This document shows, piece by piece, positions 46,552-58,320 of a DNA stretch of 64,000 nucleotides; the first letter of the stretch is position 1, and each line of letters opens with the position of its first letter. The notes beneath the pieces were generated by a model that made no database searches, was not told where the DNA came from, and was given only the letters and a program-made list of their open reading frames with translations. Location: assembly GCA_930367215.1 (NCBI GenBank), contig OV884058.1, forward strand, positions 216,422,208-216,486,207. Direction: 5' to 3'. The translations under genes were made by a program, and so were the position numbers. The DNA is from Pollenia angustigena (Eukaryota; Arthropoda; Insecta; Diptera; Polleniidae).

Positions 46552-49500
46552 TTATTCACACAGGGCTGTCAAACCATTAACACGATTGGGTTCATCCAAT
46601 TGTAGGAGAACTAATTCATAAGTGACAATTGTGCCAGCCATCTGAAAAAGGAATTACAAGAAATATGTTAACTAAAGTTATAAATTTTTTATTTAAAAAA
46701 AAATTTGTTTTTATTAGAAAAAGTCCCAATTATTTTTTTTTATAAAAAGTCAGATTTTTTTTTACAAGAAGTGTACAAAATAAATATTTGTAAAATTCGT
46801 TCATACACTCACAATATTCTGTATGTAAAATTAACTGAAATTGTAATATAAAATAAATGAAAATTCAGTTAAAACCGGTTTACTTATTTTTCATTTATTT
46901 TTTACAAAAAGTACATTTAATTTTTAGTGTCAAAAATTCAACACCATATTCAGTAAAAACAATAAAATATTCAGTTATTTTATAAAATTCAGTAATTTTC
47001 GTTTGCTCCACGAAAAAGCCGAATTTCTAAAAAACACTAAACAGACAGACAGACAGACACATACCTGTCCGCTTGTTTTTCTAATGAGAAAGAATATTGT
47101 TATTTTACTTACCCCGTTACACACGTTTGTTTTACTGACCACGTTGTTTACAGAAGAATTTCCAATTATAAGACACCAGCAGCATGACCGATATGGCTTC
47201 GCAATTATTTTACTTTTAAAATTTGATGTATTTAACTAAATTATTTTAACAAATAGAAAATGGGAATTGCTTACACAAAACAAACAATTCTTTATAATAG
47301 ATAAGTAAAAATTTTTTTTGGTAGTTAAATTATATAAAATAACTGAATATTTAATTGTTTTTACTGAATATGGGGTTGATTTTTTGACAGTAAAATTTTA
47401 TAAAATAACTGAATATTTTATTGTTTTTACGGAAAATGTAGTTAATTTTTTGACACTTTATTTATATAAAATAACTGAATATTAATTTGTTTTTACGGAA
47501 TTCGCGGTTGAATTTTTAGCAGTAAACATTAAATGAACTTTTCGTTACTTTAAATTACATTTTTATTTAATTCATCATAAAGAAGAATTTAACTTAATCA
47601 ACGGACAATATTAACTGCAACTGAAAATCCGTATTAATATGCACTTAGTTTTTTGAATAACTGTTAGAATCAGTTAAAAATAAATTTGCTTGGAATTTTA
47701 AATGTTTATTTATTTAAAAATGACTGAACGGAATACTTCTAAAATAAACTACAGTCCGTTACTGTAATAATATTGTGAGTGTATTTGTCCACACAACACA
47801 AAAATGTTTTCTATAGAATCAAAAAGCAATCAGAAGCTTTTCTATAAAATAGAAAATAATCAAAAGCTTTTCTATAGAACAAAAAATAAAAAAGTATTCG
47901 ATAACATTTTCATAGAATGAAAAAAACAATCGGTAAAATTTTTAAGCAACATCTAATGATAAGAATTTTATTCATAAAATACACTCATAAAATTATTACG
48001 GTAACTGATTGTGGGTTAATAAATTTGTTTTCCGTACAGTTAAAATTTAATAAAAATAAAGTTATTTTACATTTATTTTTTAACATTTATTTAGAAATAG
48101 CTATGGCACAAGCTCTAATGTTTACATTTGTACTTTAATTTGTACAAATAAAATGTCGACGAAAGTGGACAAAAAAACATAATAAACAAATGTATTCAGG
48201 TTTTCAAGACAAAGTCTTGACAGAAAGAATACGAAAAAACAGAGGAGAAAGAAGGCAACATGTAATTTGAAATTTAGGTGATAATAACAGCAAATTTCGA
48301 ACCACCAGTACTACTGGTTAAAGATTGATGTTTGACTGTTGGCTAACGGGCACCGCAGTGGGTAGAACGCAAAGATCTTCTGACGATAGAAAGTGGTGTT
48401 TCTTGAAACATGTAAAGATCAACCCGGGTTCAAATCCCAGCTCAGCCAAGAAAAATTATCAATAAATTTTAATAAAAATTCCAAGTTGTAAAATTCCTTC
48501 CCTCAGTGAAAATAATTTAATGAAAAATTAAATTTGATGAACTCAAGCCTAATTAAAATATATCAAAAATAAAAAAATTTATGTTTTTTATTAAAAAAAC
48601 AAACTACCAAAAAAAATAATGTTTTTTCGTATTTATTTTGTTATGGAGTTTGATTTTTGTCGGTTAAAATATATTTTTTAAAAGTAAAACCTATTCAATT
48701 TTAACGAATATGCTGTTCAATAAATAAAAAATTAAAAAATTAATGTAAAAATCCGATTACATTTTTTATAAAAGAAAGACTAACTGTTCTTTTCACTAAA
48801 AAAAATTTAAGAAATGCTTCTTTAAAATAAAAATACACAATCGATTACATTTTTATAGCATTAAAATGCTATCGATTATATTTACAAAAAGCAATCTATT
48901 AATATAATAAAAATGTGTTATTAAAACACATCCTTAAAACTTTTCTTACGGATAGTTAAGTTACCGAAAACTTTTTTTAGAATATTATCGAAAACTTTCA
49001 CTCGTTTATTGAAGTTATTGATAATCTTTCCAAAGTTTATTAAAGTAATTGTTAACTTTTCTTTAATTTTTTATGTTTTGGTTTAATTGTTTATTAGTTG
49101 TGTAGAGTTATCGATAAGTTTTAGCTAGACGGGTTTTTTAGTTAACTAAAGTTGTCGATAGCTTTTCATTGGTTTTTTTCGTTAATTGATAATGTTTGCC
49201 GTTTAGTTTTATTATTGATAGCTTTTCTTAAGTCTAATAAAGTTATCAATAACCTTACGTTAGTTAATTTAGGTAATCGACAACTTTTTTATATTAATTA
49301 AGTAGTCGAAAACGATTCTTTAATTTAATAAAGTAGTCTTTAATCTTTTATTTTTTTCTACTTTTTAAGTTTATCGTGAACGTTCTTATTAGAAATTTTT
49401 ACATAATTAAATATTTTGTATTTTCCTTATTAAAATTTTATTTCTCCTGCCTGTTTTCTTCTTTAAATTCCATTAGTTTTAACTTCAGATGGTCAGATTT

Positions 49501-52500
49501 CGCTCAGATTTGGAATTTAAATACAAATTTGTTATAAAAAGTTCCTTTTCTACAAAGTCTTTTAGTCCGTTTAATTAAAAGTCACCGCTTTACAAAAAGT
49601 CCCTATTTTTTTGCAAGAAGTCACTCATTTTTGCAAAAAGTCACTATTTTTATACCTTTCACCGAAGGCACAGATTATACAGAGATGAAAAAAGTGACGT
49701 ATGAAAAATGCCCAAATCATTTATGGGGGCAGCTTTCTAAGAAAGAGAAAGAAAAGTTTTTTTGGTAGTGAAGTGGCAATGTTTAAAAAAAGGCCGTCGC
49801 AATCAACACAAATCGCGTGATCAAAACAAAATGCAAAAAGGGCAGCTTTCGAATAAAAAGACAGAAAGAAACACAATATTTTCTGTCTCCTGACGCCTCT
49901 GTGTGCTCTGTGCCGAAGGTACTTTAATTTATAAAAGGCCTGACTATCAAATAAAAATTTTTTAAGATTGAGATATAAAACTTGATAAAAAACAAGAATG
50001 TATAACAAGTTTATAGATATTTTAAGAACTATAAGAAATGTATTACCTTTCCTTTTTTTCTTATAATTCTAAAATTATACATAAGCTTTTTTATATTCTT
50101 TTTTTATCAAGTTTTTTTATGTCTCAAACTTAAAAAAGTTTTGTATGTTAGACACGTTTGTCATTCCGTTTGCAATATCTGCAATATTGATCTTAGACTC
50201 TTTGAAGCGAAGTTAATTTAATGATATCCGTATGTCTGTTGAAATGGGGTTTGCAAAGACCCCAGATATGATGGGGAGTTGGTTGTTATATAATTATATC
50301 ACATATAGTCCGGAATTATTTACTATTGAAATTCAGCCAGTTCAGTCTGTACATTGCTGAGATCTTAGCAAAAAAAAATTCACGACTACCTCTTGATTTT
50401 TTCATAAAATCCCATGCTGTTGTTTTTTTTTATATCCATCACCAAAAATATAAGTTAGTTTTTTAATGACTTTTTTGCGTTTTTAACACATAACAAATGC
50501 ATACATATACAGCGAAGTGGATTTAACACGGCGGCACCTCTCGTACAAAGACATTATAGATTTCTGTATATCTGAAGAACGCCAAGAGCCAAAGTTTCCA
50601 AATTAGGTACAAGCAGCTTGGTTATCTCATACACAACATCCGCAAAAATGTGGGCAGGAGTAAATAAGTGGGCGTGGCACCTCCCGTACAAAGGCAAGAG
50701 CCCACGTATCATAATTAGGTACAAGCATCATGGTTATCAATACACAACATCCGACAAAATGTTGGCGGAATTGGACAACTGGACGTGACACAAAATAGAT
50801 TTATTTATATCCAAAGAATGTCTTTTTTACCTTTCTGCTGTTATCTTATCATGGTGAAGGGTAAATAAGATTCGGCACAGCCGAATATAGAACTCTTACT
50901 GGCTTTTACTAAAAGTTTCTTCTTTTTACAAAAAGTCTAAATTTTTAAAAAGAGTCACACAAAGGAACTCTCTTTACAAAAAGTTAATATTTTTTTTTTT
51001 TAACAAGAAGTAACCTTTTAAAAAAAAAAAGTTTTTTTTACAAAAAGTCACTATAATTTCACAAAAAATTCATTGTTTTAAAAAAAAGTCCCTATTTTTT
51101 ATAAAAAGACACTATTTTTTAAAATAAGTCCCTATATGTTTACCAAGAGTCGCTGATTTACAAAAAGTCACTCTCTTAGCAGAAAGTAGCTTTTCACAAA
51201 AAGTCGAATTTTTGACATAAAATCACTTTTTACCAAAATTCTTCTTTTTTTTTAAAAAAGTTACTTTTTCCACAAAAAGTCACATCTTTTACACAAAACG
51301 TTTTTCCACTATGAGCTAAACCTTTTTTCGTAAAAATTCACAGTTTTTACACACAAAGTCACACTTTTGTTAATTTTTTGTTTTTTTTTTTTAATTTTTA
51401 GTTAATTTCTTAAATTCAGTAGTATAACATTTTCAAACCCCTCAAACCTGATTAATAAAATTAAATTCCCTAATAAGTATTATCATCTCAATAACATTTT
51501 TTCAGAGATTTAATTTACAGCTTTTAAACCTGATAAAATTTCAAATAAAAAGTTAAATAAATAGTAAAATACTTACGCCAAATAAGAGACGTCTTGTTAG
51601 GAAATAGAATTTCTTGCCTGACAATGCCACCGTTTGTGTAGTCATTTCAAATATTAATCTTTCCACCTAAAGACCAGCACATACAACACAATTCATTAAT
51701 TCCAACTTAAGCCAAAAGTACGGAAATAGATAAATTATTGCAAATCCTACCTCAACACACCAAGTTCTAGAGGAAACTTTTCGTAGGGCAGGCAGGCCTC
51801 CCTTAGACTCATCGTTTATCGAAGCCGCCGATAAAAATACAAAAGCAGTGCGAATAATTAAATACAACAAGGAATACCAAAAATAAATATAGTTAATAGG
51901 CCATCGTAGTTTGCTGGTAAAATAACCCAGAAAATACGAAACAATAGAAAAGAAAAGACAAAAGAAATACAATTCGAGACAAAATATTTTTCATTGTTGT
52001 TAATAAGGATTAAAGAAAAATAAAAGAACAAGCAAATAAAACTTACTTAAAGACGTTTAACAATTGATAACAAACGAAGTATAAATTGTTTATACAGGAC
52101 AATAAAATGATGCCGGATAAATTATCATCTATGAATTCTAAAAGTTCACACAATTTAACATAATGCTCACGTATTTCAATGAACACAGTTTCAGGTATTT
52201 CCTTTTGAATAAAACACAATAAATGGTAAAAGGACAAAGAAATATATAATACAGTATTTTTCGTTTAGCTGCATTTCACATAACTGCATTTTTTGCCTAT
52301 CTGCACAGAATACAAAGCATTGTGCATGATGGCTTAATTTTGTTAGAAACAAAATCGTGTACATGCATTTTGCTTAAGTGCATATTTTGGATAACAGCAT
52401 TCGATTTTTGGTCAACAATGTTTATTTTTAATACAAAATATTATTTTTTAGTGTCTCAGAAAAAAAAAAAAATAATAATAATGTATCATATCGCTATTTT

Positions 52501-55500
52501 ATGAAAAAGAAAGACAAAAAATTTAATTTTGAAATAAAACTTTTAATTGAAAATACATTCGATCTGGCAGCTGTGATTGTTTGTGCACGTATAAACATTA
52601 AAAACATACATATCGGCATCTTAAAGACCTAATAACCTATCTGCAAAAATTTCAATATTGAGTTTTTTATGGATTTTTATTCCCTATATCATAACGCATA
52701 TGTGTGCAAAATTTTGAACATGTAATATTACAAATGACAAAGTTTTTGTACCTAGAGGACCGTTACGCACAAAAAAAGAGAAAAATAAATCATCAAAAAT
52801 CACGATAAGAGTTTAATTTTGTTGCATAGTGTAATTTGAACAAACATTAAGTACTTGTTTTTGCTTAAACCAGTAAAAGAAACTACTACTGTAATTATTT
52901 AATGTATATAATATTCATGTGTATAAAGAAATTTTTATTTATTCATACTAATTATTTGGTTTCAGATTTTAACAATTCCAAAAAACCTAAGTGTCATAAC
53001 ATATGCTGTGCTTAGAAAAACAAAATTTTCTCAACCGGTATATATTACTGGTTTCATTTTAATCAAAATGTGTAATTTTCGTTTGACTATTGGTAATAGT
53101 TCCAATTTTATAACGTTTTTTCCCTCTCCTCTAAACTTTTGAAAACTGCAGTTGGTTGTTTCGTCTTTTAGGTGACGATATGTACATGTTTTGCTAAAAG
53201 CTTGTTATACCCTCCATCACACTAGTGGAGAATGAGTGTATACTAAGTCATTCCGTGTGAAACTTTTTTATTATACATCTAAGACCCTATAAAGTATATA
53301 CATTCTGGCTCCTTGAGTAATTCTAGTCGGTTTAGCCATGTCCGTCTGTCTATCCGCCTGTTGAAAACACGCTCACTTTCGAAAAACTCAAAAGAAAAGA
53401 ACAAACTTGGTGTCAAATTATAGTTATCCTATATAAAAAAATCAAGCAAACAATTTTTTGATTTTGCACCGATTACCAAAATGATTATATAGATTATTTA
53501 AAATTTTAAAAATTTAAAACTTTGAATTTTTTTCAATAAACTATTTTTTTAATTTTAATTAACACAAGTAAGAGTGCTATATTCGGCTGTGCCGAATCTT
53601 ATATACCCTTCACCATTGTGCGAGCAGAATACAGAGCAACTAGACAAAAACTAAATAAAACTGGTAAATATTATTTTTTTAAATAAGAGACAACCGGTTT
53701 TGAACTTCGCTTTTCATAAGGGCCCAGAATATATGTACTTTATAGGGTGTAGGACCAATATTGTATATACCTTTTTACCTTCGGTGAAGGGTATAAAAAG
53801 AGTAATTTTCGGGAATTCAGGGTTCTAATCACTGCATTCGATACTATCGTATCGAATAAACTATTGATTTTTTTTGCATACGATAGACACTGGCGTATCG
53901 AATGAAAACTCGATAAATGTAATGTCGAGTTACTCGATGTCGAATGCTATTATTTCAAATTCAATACATTTCATTCGATATCGAGTTTCAAGATACCAAA
54001 ATAAATAATTTCGATGAATTTTGCTCGATATCGTATGCGGTGATTAGACCCCAGTATTTCTGTTATAACTCATACAAATTTCCGCCATTTTGATATATAA
54101 GTCTTATTCATAGGACGTATAGCAGCCCTAAAATTTAGGTTTTTATAAAAATTTTGATGTTTTTTAGCCCATTTTTTGAGTATTTTGCTCATTAATTACC
54201 CATTGTCTAACCGATTTGATAGTTTTATATACCGACGTGTTAAGGAACACATTTATATAAACTTGTAAATATATATTTTAACAAAGTTAAGAAGAAATTT
54301 ACCATTTACTTTAGTTATAAAGCTTGTACTCGGGGAGATCTATGGTTCCCGAAAGTGGGTATTTAAGAAAAAAAGTTTAATTTTGGTCATAACTTTTTTG
54401 TATCTGAACCGATTTTTCCGAGTTTTTTATAAAATATGTTCTACAAGAAATTTCAGATATTTTGGTATATAAGTCATATCGATAGGACGTATAGCAGCCC
54501 TAAAATGTAGATTTTTATAAAAATTTTGATGTTTTTTAGCCCATTTTTTGAGTATTTTGCTCATTAATTACCCATTGTCTAACCGATTTGATAGTTTTAT
54601 ATACCGACGTGTTAAGGAAGAATTTTACCATTTACTTGAGTTATATTTATAAATAAACATTTATATAAACTTGTAAATATATATTTTAACAAAGTTAATT
54701 ATAAAAAAGAGTAATTTTTGTGGATTTTTAACCGATTTGGCAGATTTATATACCGACGTGTTGAAGAAGAAATTTACCATTTACTTTAGTTATAAAGCTT
54801 GGACTCGGGGAGATCTATGGTTACCGAAAGTTAGGTATTTAAAAAAAAAAAAATGTAATTTTGGTCATAACTTTTTTGTATCTGAACCGATTTTCCCGAG
54901 TTTTTTATAAAATATGTTCTACTAAAAATCCGATATTGTGATATATAAGTCATATCCATAGGACATATGGCAGCCCTTAAATTTAGGTTTTTATAAAATT
55001 TTTAATTTTTTTTGTACGGGAGGTACCACGCCCACTTCTCCAATCCCGCCCACATTTTGTAGGATGGTGTGTATTGGCAACCTAAATTTGTGTACCTAAT
55101 TTGGAAACTTTGGCTCTTGCCGTTCTCAAGATATACAGAAATAATAAAAATACAACAACAAGGGATTTTTGGAAAAATTTAGAGGTAGTCGTGGTTTTTT
55201 GCTCATATCTACGTCATTTTTGGACCGATCTTGCTGAATTTCAATAGCAAGAAATGGTGGACTGTATGTAACATAAATGTAAAACAACCTAGCCGCTATC
55301 ATGTCTGGATTATCCGGAAAACACATATCAAACGTAAGACGGACAGACGGACAGACGGCCATCGTTAAATCAACTTCTCTTCTCATATGGACCCAGAATA
55401 TATATACTTTATGGGGTCTAAAATCAATATTGTGGAAATGACAAACGTTATGACAAACTTATATATACCCTTTTACACCTGTGGTGAAGGGTATAAAAAT

Positions 55501-57316
55501 TATCAAAAAACTTTGCCGTTTCAAACAATGTGTTAATTGATTGAATTAAGTATAGCTCAGGTTTTGACAATTCCCACCAACATTTCTGCACGTTTAAATT
55601 ATTTTATTTTAAACGAAAAAATCAATAAAGATTATTTGTTATTCAAATGGTATTTTAATTAAAAATTTATATCAAAACAACTAAAATGTTAATTAAATCA
55701 AAATTATATTTTAAATGTTCTTTAATTGATAAAAAACTACTGATTATTTTTTCTGTGTAAGCGGTTGGGATTGAAATCCAGCAAAATCGGTTCAGTAGGA
55801 TCAGAGCTGTGAATAAAAAGGTGGAACTACCACCCTAAAAAAGTGATAATTTTGATACAAAAACTAACATAAACGGTGGAATAATGCACGCAATAATATA
55901 AGATTTTGCACAAATTCGGTTTATACTATTGGAAATTTTACTGTTAAATTTCGTGAAGATCCGTCCATAATTTACCATATGCCCCATGTACAGCCTACTC
56001 TGGGAAATTAATTAAATTCACCTAAAACCCTAGCAGATAAAGATATTGCGGTAAAATTTCTTCCAACTTAGCTTCATATGGCCAGAAAAAATGTCACGCA
56101 ATTTTGTGATATACGGTCCAAAATTTATATTATATCCCATACTAAGTAGCCCTCTGAAATTCAGTGTAAACTCGAAAACTAATTTCGCTTCTGTATTAAA
56201 ATTTATTCTAATTTATGTTTCGTATCACCAGCAATCACTCTACAGAATTTTGGGATGATTGGTTCATAATTTACCATGAGTTCAATACAAATTCCCAAGG
56301 ACCGGATTTTACGAACGGAAAACACAAAATAAAATTTTATTTTTTAAATAAAAAATTTTTGTGTGTGAAAAAAAGAATATTGTTTTTCTGTGTTTAAAAT
56401 TTAAACGAAAAAGAAAAGAAACATTTTTTTTGAAAACAAAATTTATAGTTTCAAAAACAAGCAAAAACTTTTTTTGTAAAAAAAAAACAAATAAAAATTT
56501 TCAAAAAACTTTTTTTTTTGTTGAAAAATATTTTTTAAAACGTTTTTTTTTTAGAATTTTTTTTTTCTATGTATGTATTTTTAAAAAATGAAATATGTAT
56601 GTATGTATTTTCAGAAGCCTCTTCATAAATTTGATATGAATTTGTTTTGAAGAATGAAATTTTTATGACAATGCTTAAATATAATTATTTTGTTTTTGTT
56701 TTTTTATGTTTTTAAGAAAACGTTTTATTTTAAAAACTTTATTTTATGTTTTTAAGAAAACGTTTTATTTCAAAAACTTTATTTTATTTATTTTTTTCGA
56801 CAGCTTTTTTATCAAAACTATTTTAGAAATTTTTTGTTTTCTGTAAAATGTAGAATTTTTTAAACTTGCACAATAAATATTTTTTTAGAAACAAAATAAA
56901 AAAACATTTTCCGATCCTTGCAAATTCCCCTCCTGAAAATCATTTCAGTTTGGTTAAAACTATTACGAATCATGATATTTTACTCAAGCTAGTCCAAATT
57001 TCTAAAAAAAAAAGCATAAAATCTGATTGCAGCATTTTTTGTGCTGCTAAGTGAATACTGCATACCTGCACGAATTTTCGTGCAAACTTGAATGTGCAGC
57101 TAAACGAAAAATACTGTAATTTCATTATAATCTTCTCTTTTTTCTGCATAAAATTTTGTAAAAAACACCACCAAATGACCGTTATCTTCCTACCTTGTCC
57201 GTTAGTTTGTTAATGCGTGTTGTGATTTGTTCAAAACGATAAGCGATTCCTTTGCTGACCATTATTATAAAAAGATCCATGTAATTCCAGATTAATGTAC
57301 AGGCGCCATTTGTGAT
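46552..57316 (-). CDS. Gr64-like: Gr-B': sugar gustatory receptor, exons 6-10 only in window
   Basis: Exons 57316-57194, 52201-52047, 51913-51751, 51666-51577 and 46641-46552 match Gr-B exons 6-10 in length (123, 155, 163, 90, 90), phase and splice sites; 207 codons with no stop or frameshift. Few residue changes are visible: T-F-I to T-L-I in exon 6, N to D in exon 7, and TYELVLLQF to TYELVLLQL plus K to N in exon 10. Exons 1-5 are absent up to 64,000. In Gr-B they lie 5 kb before exon 6, so here they may simply be outside the window, or be lost. Intron 6' is enlarged to 5 kb by a pogo-like element. Open frames suggest recent duplication or continuing constraint. Confidence 0.8.
46806..47781. 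mobile_element. MITE with CACTCACAATATT termini, TA duplication
   Basis: Termini CACTCACAATATT / AATATTGTGAGTG, bounded by TA on both sides: Tc1/mariner-like. Internal tandem units of about 60-70 bp (aaaataactgaatattnaattg) at 47.34, 47.40 and 47.47 kb. Absent from the left duplicate. No transposase. Confidence 0.75.
47800..49360. repeat. Decayed TTATCGATAA array of the right duplicate
   Basis: Units such as aaagttatcaataacctta and gttatcgataagtttt correspond to the arrays at 30-31 and 33.9-34.2 kb but are fewer and more degraded. Interrupted by the SINE-like insertion at 48.0-48.7 kb. Confidence 0.6.
48090..48570 (+). repeat. tRNA-derived SINE-like repeat
   Basis: tRNA-like head at 48,339-48,452 (TTGGCT...AGCCAA closing ends, B box GGGTTCAAATCCC). 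The flanking sequence is shared with 14.8-15.4 kb (ggcacaagctctaatgttta; ttaaagattgatgtttgact; gaactcaagcctaattaa). Absent from the left duplicate. Confidence 0.6.
49640..50520. other. Insertion in the right duplicate, unclassified
   Basis: Sequence from 'atacctttcaccgaaggcac' on has no counterpart in the left duplicate. No supported gene; the ORF at 49721-50008 (minus) is not protein-like. Confidence 0.4.
50530..50910 (-). repeat. Hairpin-ended repeat family F3
   Basis: Counterpart of 34,228-34,579. Ends TTCGGCACAGCCGAATATAG then ACTCTTACTGG. Confidence 0.6.
50911..51400. repeat. AAAAAGT/ACTTTTT minisatellite, right duplicate
   Basis: Counterpart of 34,580-34,985, with units like tttacaaaaagtcac. 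Confidence 0.7.
53572..53801 (+). repeat. Short F3-type hairpin-ended repeat
   Basis: Starts CAAGTAAGAGTGCTATATTC with the TTCGGC hairpin, then atacccttcacc; ends ggtgaagggtata. About 230 bp, so probably internally deleted. Confidence 0.65.
53828..54044. mobile_element. Small hAT-like MITE built of CGATA palindromes
   Basis: Termini CAGGGTTCTAATCACTGCAT and (reverse complement) CTGGGGTCTAATCACCGCAT, both continuing into TCGATA motifs. The interior is mainly TATCGA/TCGAAT dyads. No clear duplication. Confidence 0.6.
54045..55498 (+). repeat. F3-related repeat with ~400-bp tandem modules
   Basis: The module 'ataggac(g/a)tat(a/g)gcagccct' recurs near 54,113, 54,495 and 54,960. It carries the noncoding block at 55.0-55.13 kb shared with 42.8 kb and a GACGGACA run, and ends ggtgaagggtata. 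Confidence 0.55.
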
Positions 57317-57599
57317 CTGTTTAATATAATTTAGAAATTTTAAATGTTTTTAAAAAGGTGCAACAAAAGTAAAGAAAAACAAGTAAGAAAATATAGTCGA
57401 GCAAGATCGACCAGTATGATACCCTACACCACAGTATTAAGCGACAAATTTTAAATATTCAACTTAAGATTCTTATTAGCGTTCTTAGTGCAGAATATTA
57501 TCTAGATGGAATTCGTTCTTTATTTTTTAGTGGTTAAGGTTTAATGGTTACTGATGGGGATGACCCCTTCTAATGCATTGCATTTAGTTGGAACTAGGA

Positions 57600-58318
57600 A
57601 AATAGGTTATGGGAAGGAGGATAGTAGTGCTGGTGGATATTCGGTTTGAACTTTTTCATGTTGAAAGTGAAGGAAAGTTATTCTATATACGAACAACCCG
57701 GCCAAAGGAAAATTTTTCACTGTAATGCGCTGTACTATGCACCGATAGATCACAAAAGGATGGTCTCTCGATGGAAAACACGTATTACGAACAAATCTAC
57801 AAGCTTCGTGAACCAGATTCCTAATTTCATTAGAAATACAACCCACTTTGCAACGGTGCTCAAGGGAGTCAATAGAATTGGATATCCTACTGTCACCATT
57901 GATAACCTTCACCCTCTTCTGCACGCGGTCGAGAAGCTCCAAAATAGACTTTGAAGCACACAAGAAAAATGTATTCCTTCCTCTATCGGATAAAGGTGGT
58001 ATAAATAGTAAGCAGATCAGATGAACTGAAGTATCCCTTACACCGCTTTAAAAAACCAAGGCACTTGAATGCTTCTTTCAACCCCTTCAACATAGGTTTT
58101 GTCCATCGGACAACACATTGTTTCAATACACCCATATTAATAATAAGTGAGGCATTTTGATCCGTCGCCCGTTAGCATGCAAAATTGGCTCTTCCGATCA
58201 CTAAAATCTACTCTATTCCCACGACTCCATTCGGAGATTATATCAAGGTCTTGACCAAACGTATCATTCATGTTTTGCCTCATAGCACAAACATCCGATA
58301 CGCTTGGTCTATATTTTT
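57600..58318 (-). pseudogene. LINE ORF2 fragment (twin of 36.5-37.0 kb, longer)
   Basis: Minus strand: QDLDIISEWSRGNRVDFSDR then QFCMLT, CLGFLKRCKGYF, ELLDRVQKRVKVINGD, SLEHRCKVGC. Frameshifts divide it. It extends about 190 bp further 5' than the left twin, which instead joins a tRNA-like head. Confidence 0.75.
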
Positions 58319-58320
58319 TT

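Larger units (their letters stand above)
53203..57030 (-). repeat. F1 repeat in pieces within the pogo-like element
   Basis: Minus-orientation F1 blocks at 53,203-53,430 (right end) and 55,773-56,330, with a final piece at about 56,930-57,030, in the order expected for one copy split by insertions. The stretch 56.33-56.9 kb is an A/T homopolymer-rich insertion. The hairpin terminus is missing. Confidence 0.55.
52252..57116. mobile_element. pogo-like non-autonomous transposon in Gr-B' intron 6
   Basis: Perfect inverted termini CAGTATTTTTCGTTTAGCTG(CA) inside a TA duplication (52250-52251 and 57117-57118). The sequence closely resembles the Drosophila pogo terminus as I recall it. The left duplicate shows the empty site (aaagaaataaaaaaacattt at about 35,850). 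No transposase is left; most of the 4.9 kb is later insertions (F1, F3, a hAT hairpin element and other repeats). Confidence 0.75.
43595..58131. repeat. Segmental duplication, right copy, expanded by insertions
   Basis: Same order as 28.7-37.0 kb: Gr-A intron 1 array edge, Gr-A exon 1, intergenic region, Gr-B exons 10 to 6, F2 start and LINE fragment. It is 6 kb longer because at least five transposons inserted here but not in the left copy. Confidence 0.85.

Noticed and set aside
48339..48452. Possible tRNA gene (B box GGGTTCAAATCCC, paired ends)
   Set aside because: About 115 nt, no clean anticodon arm, embedded in a dispersed repeat also at 15.1 kb; treated as SINE. The same reasoning applies at 15.1, 16.4 and 37.05 kb.
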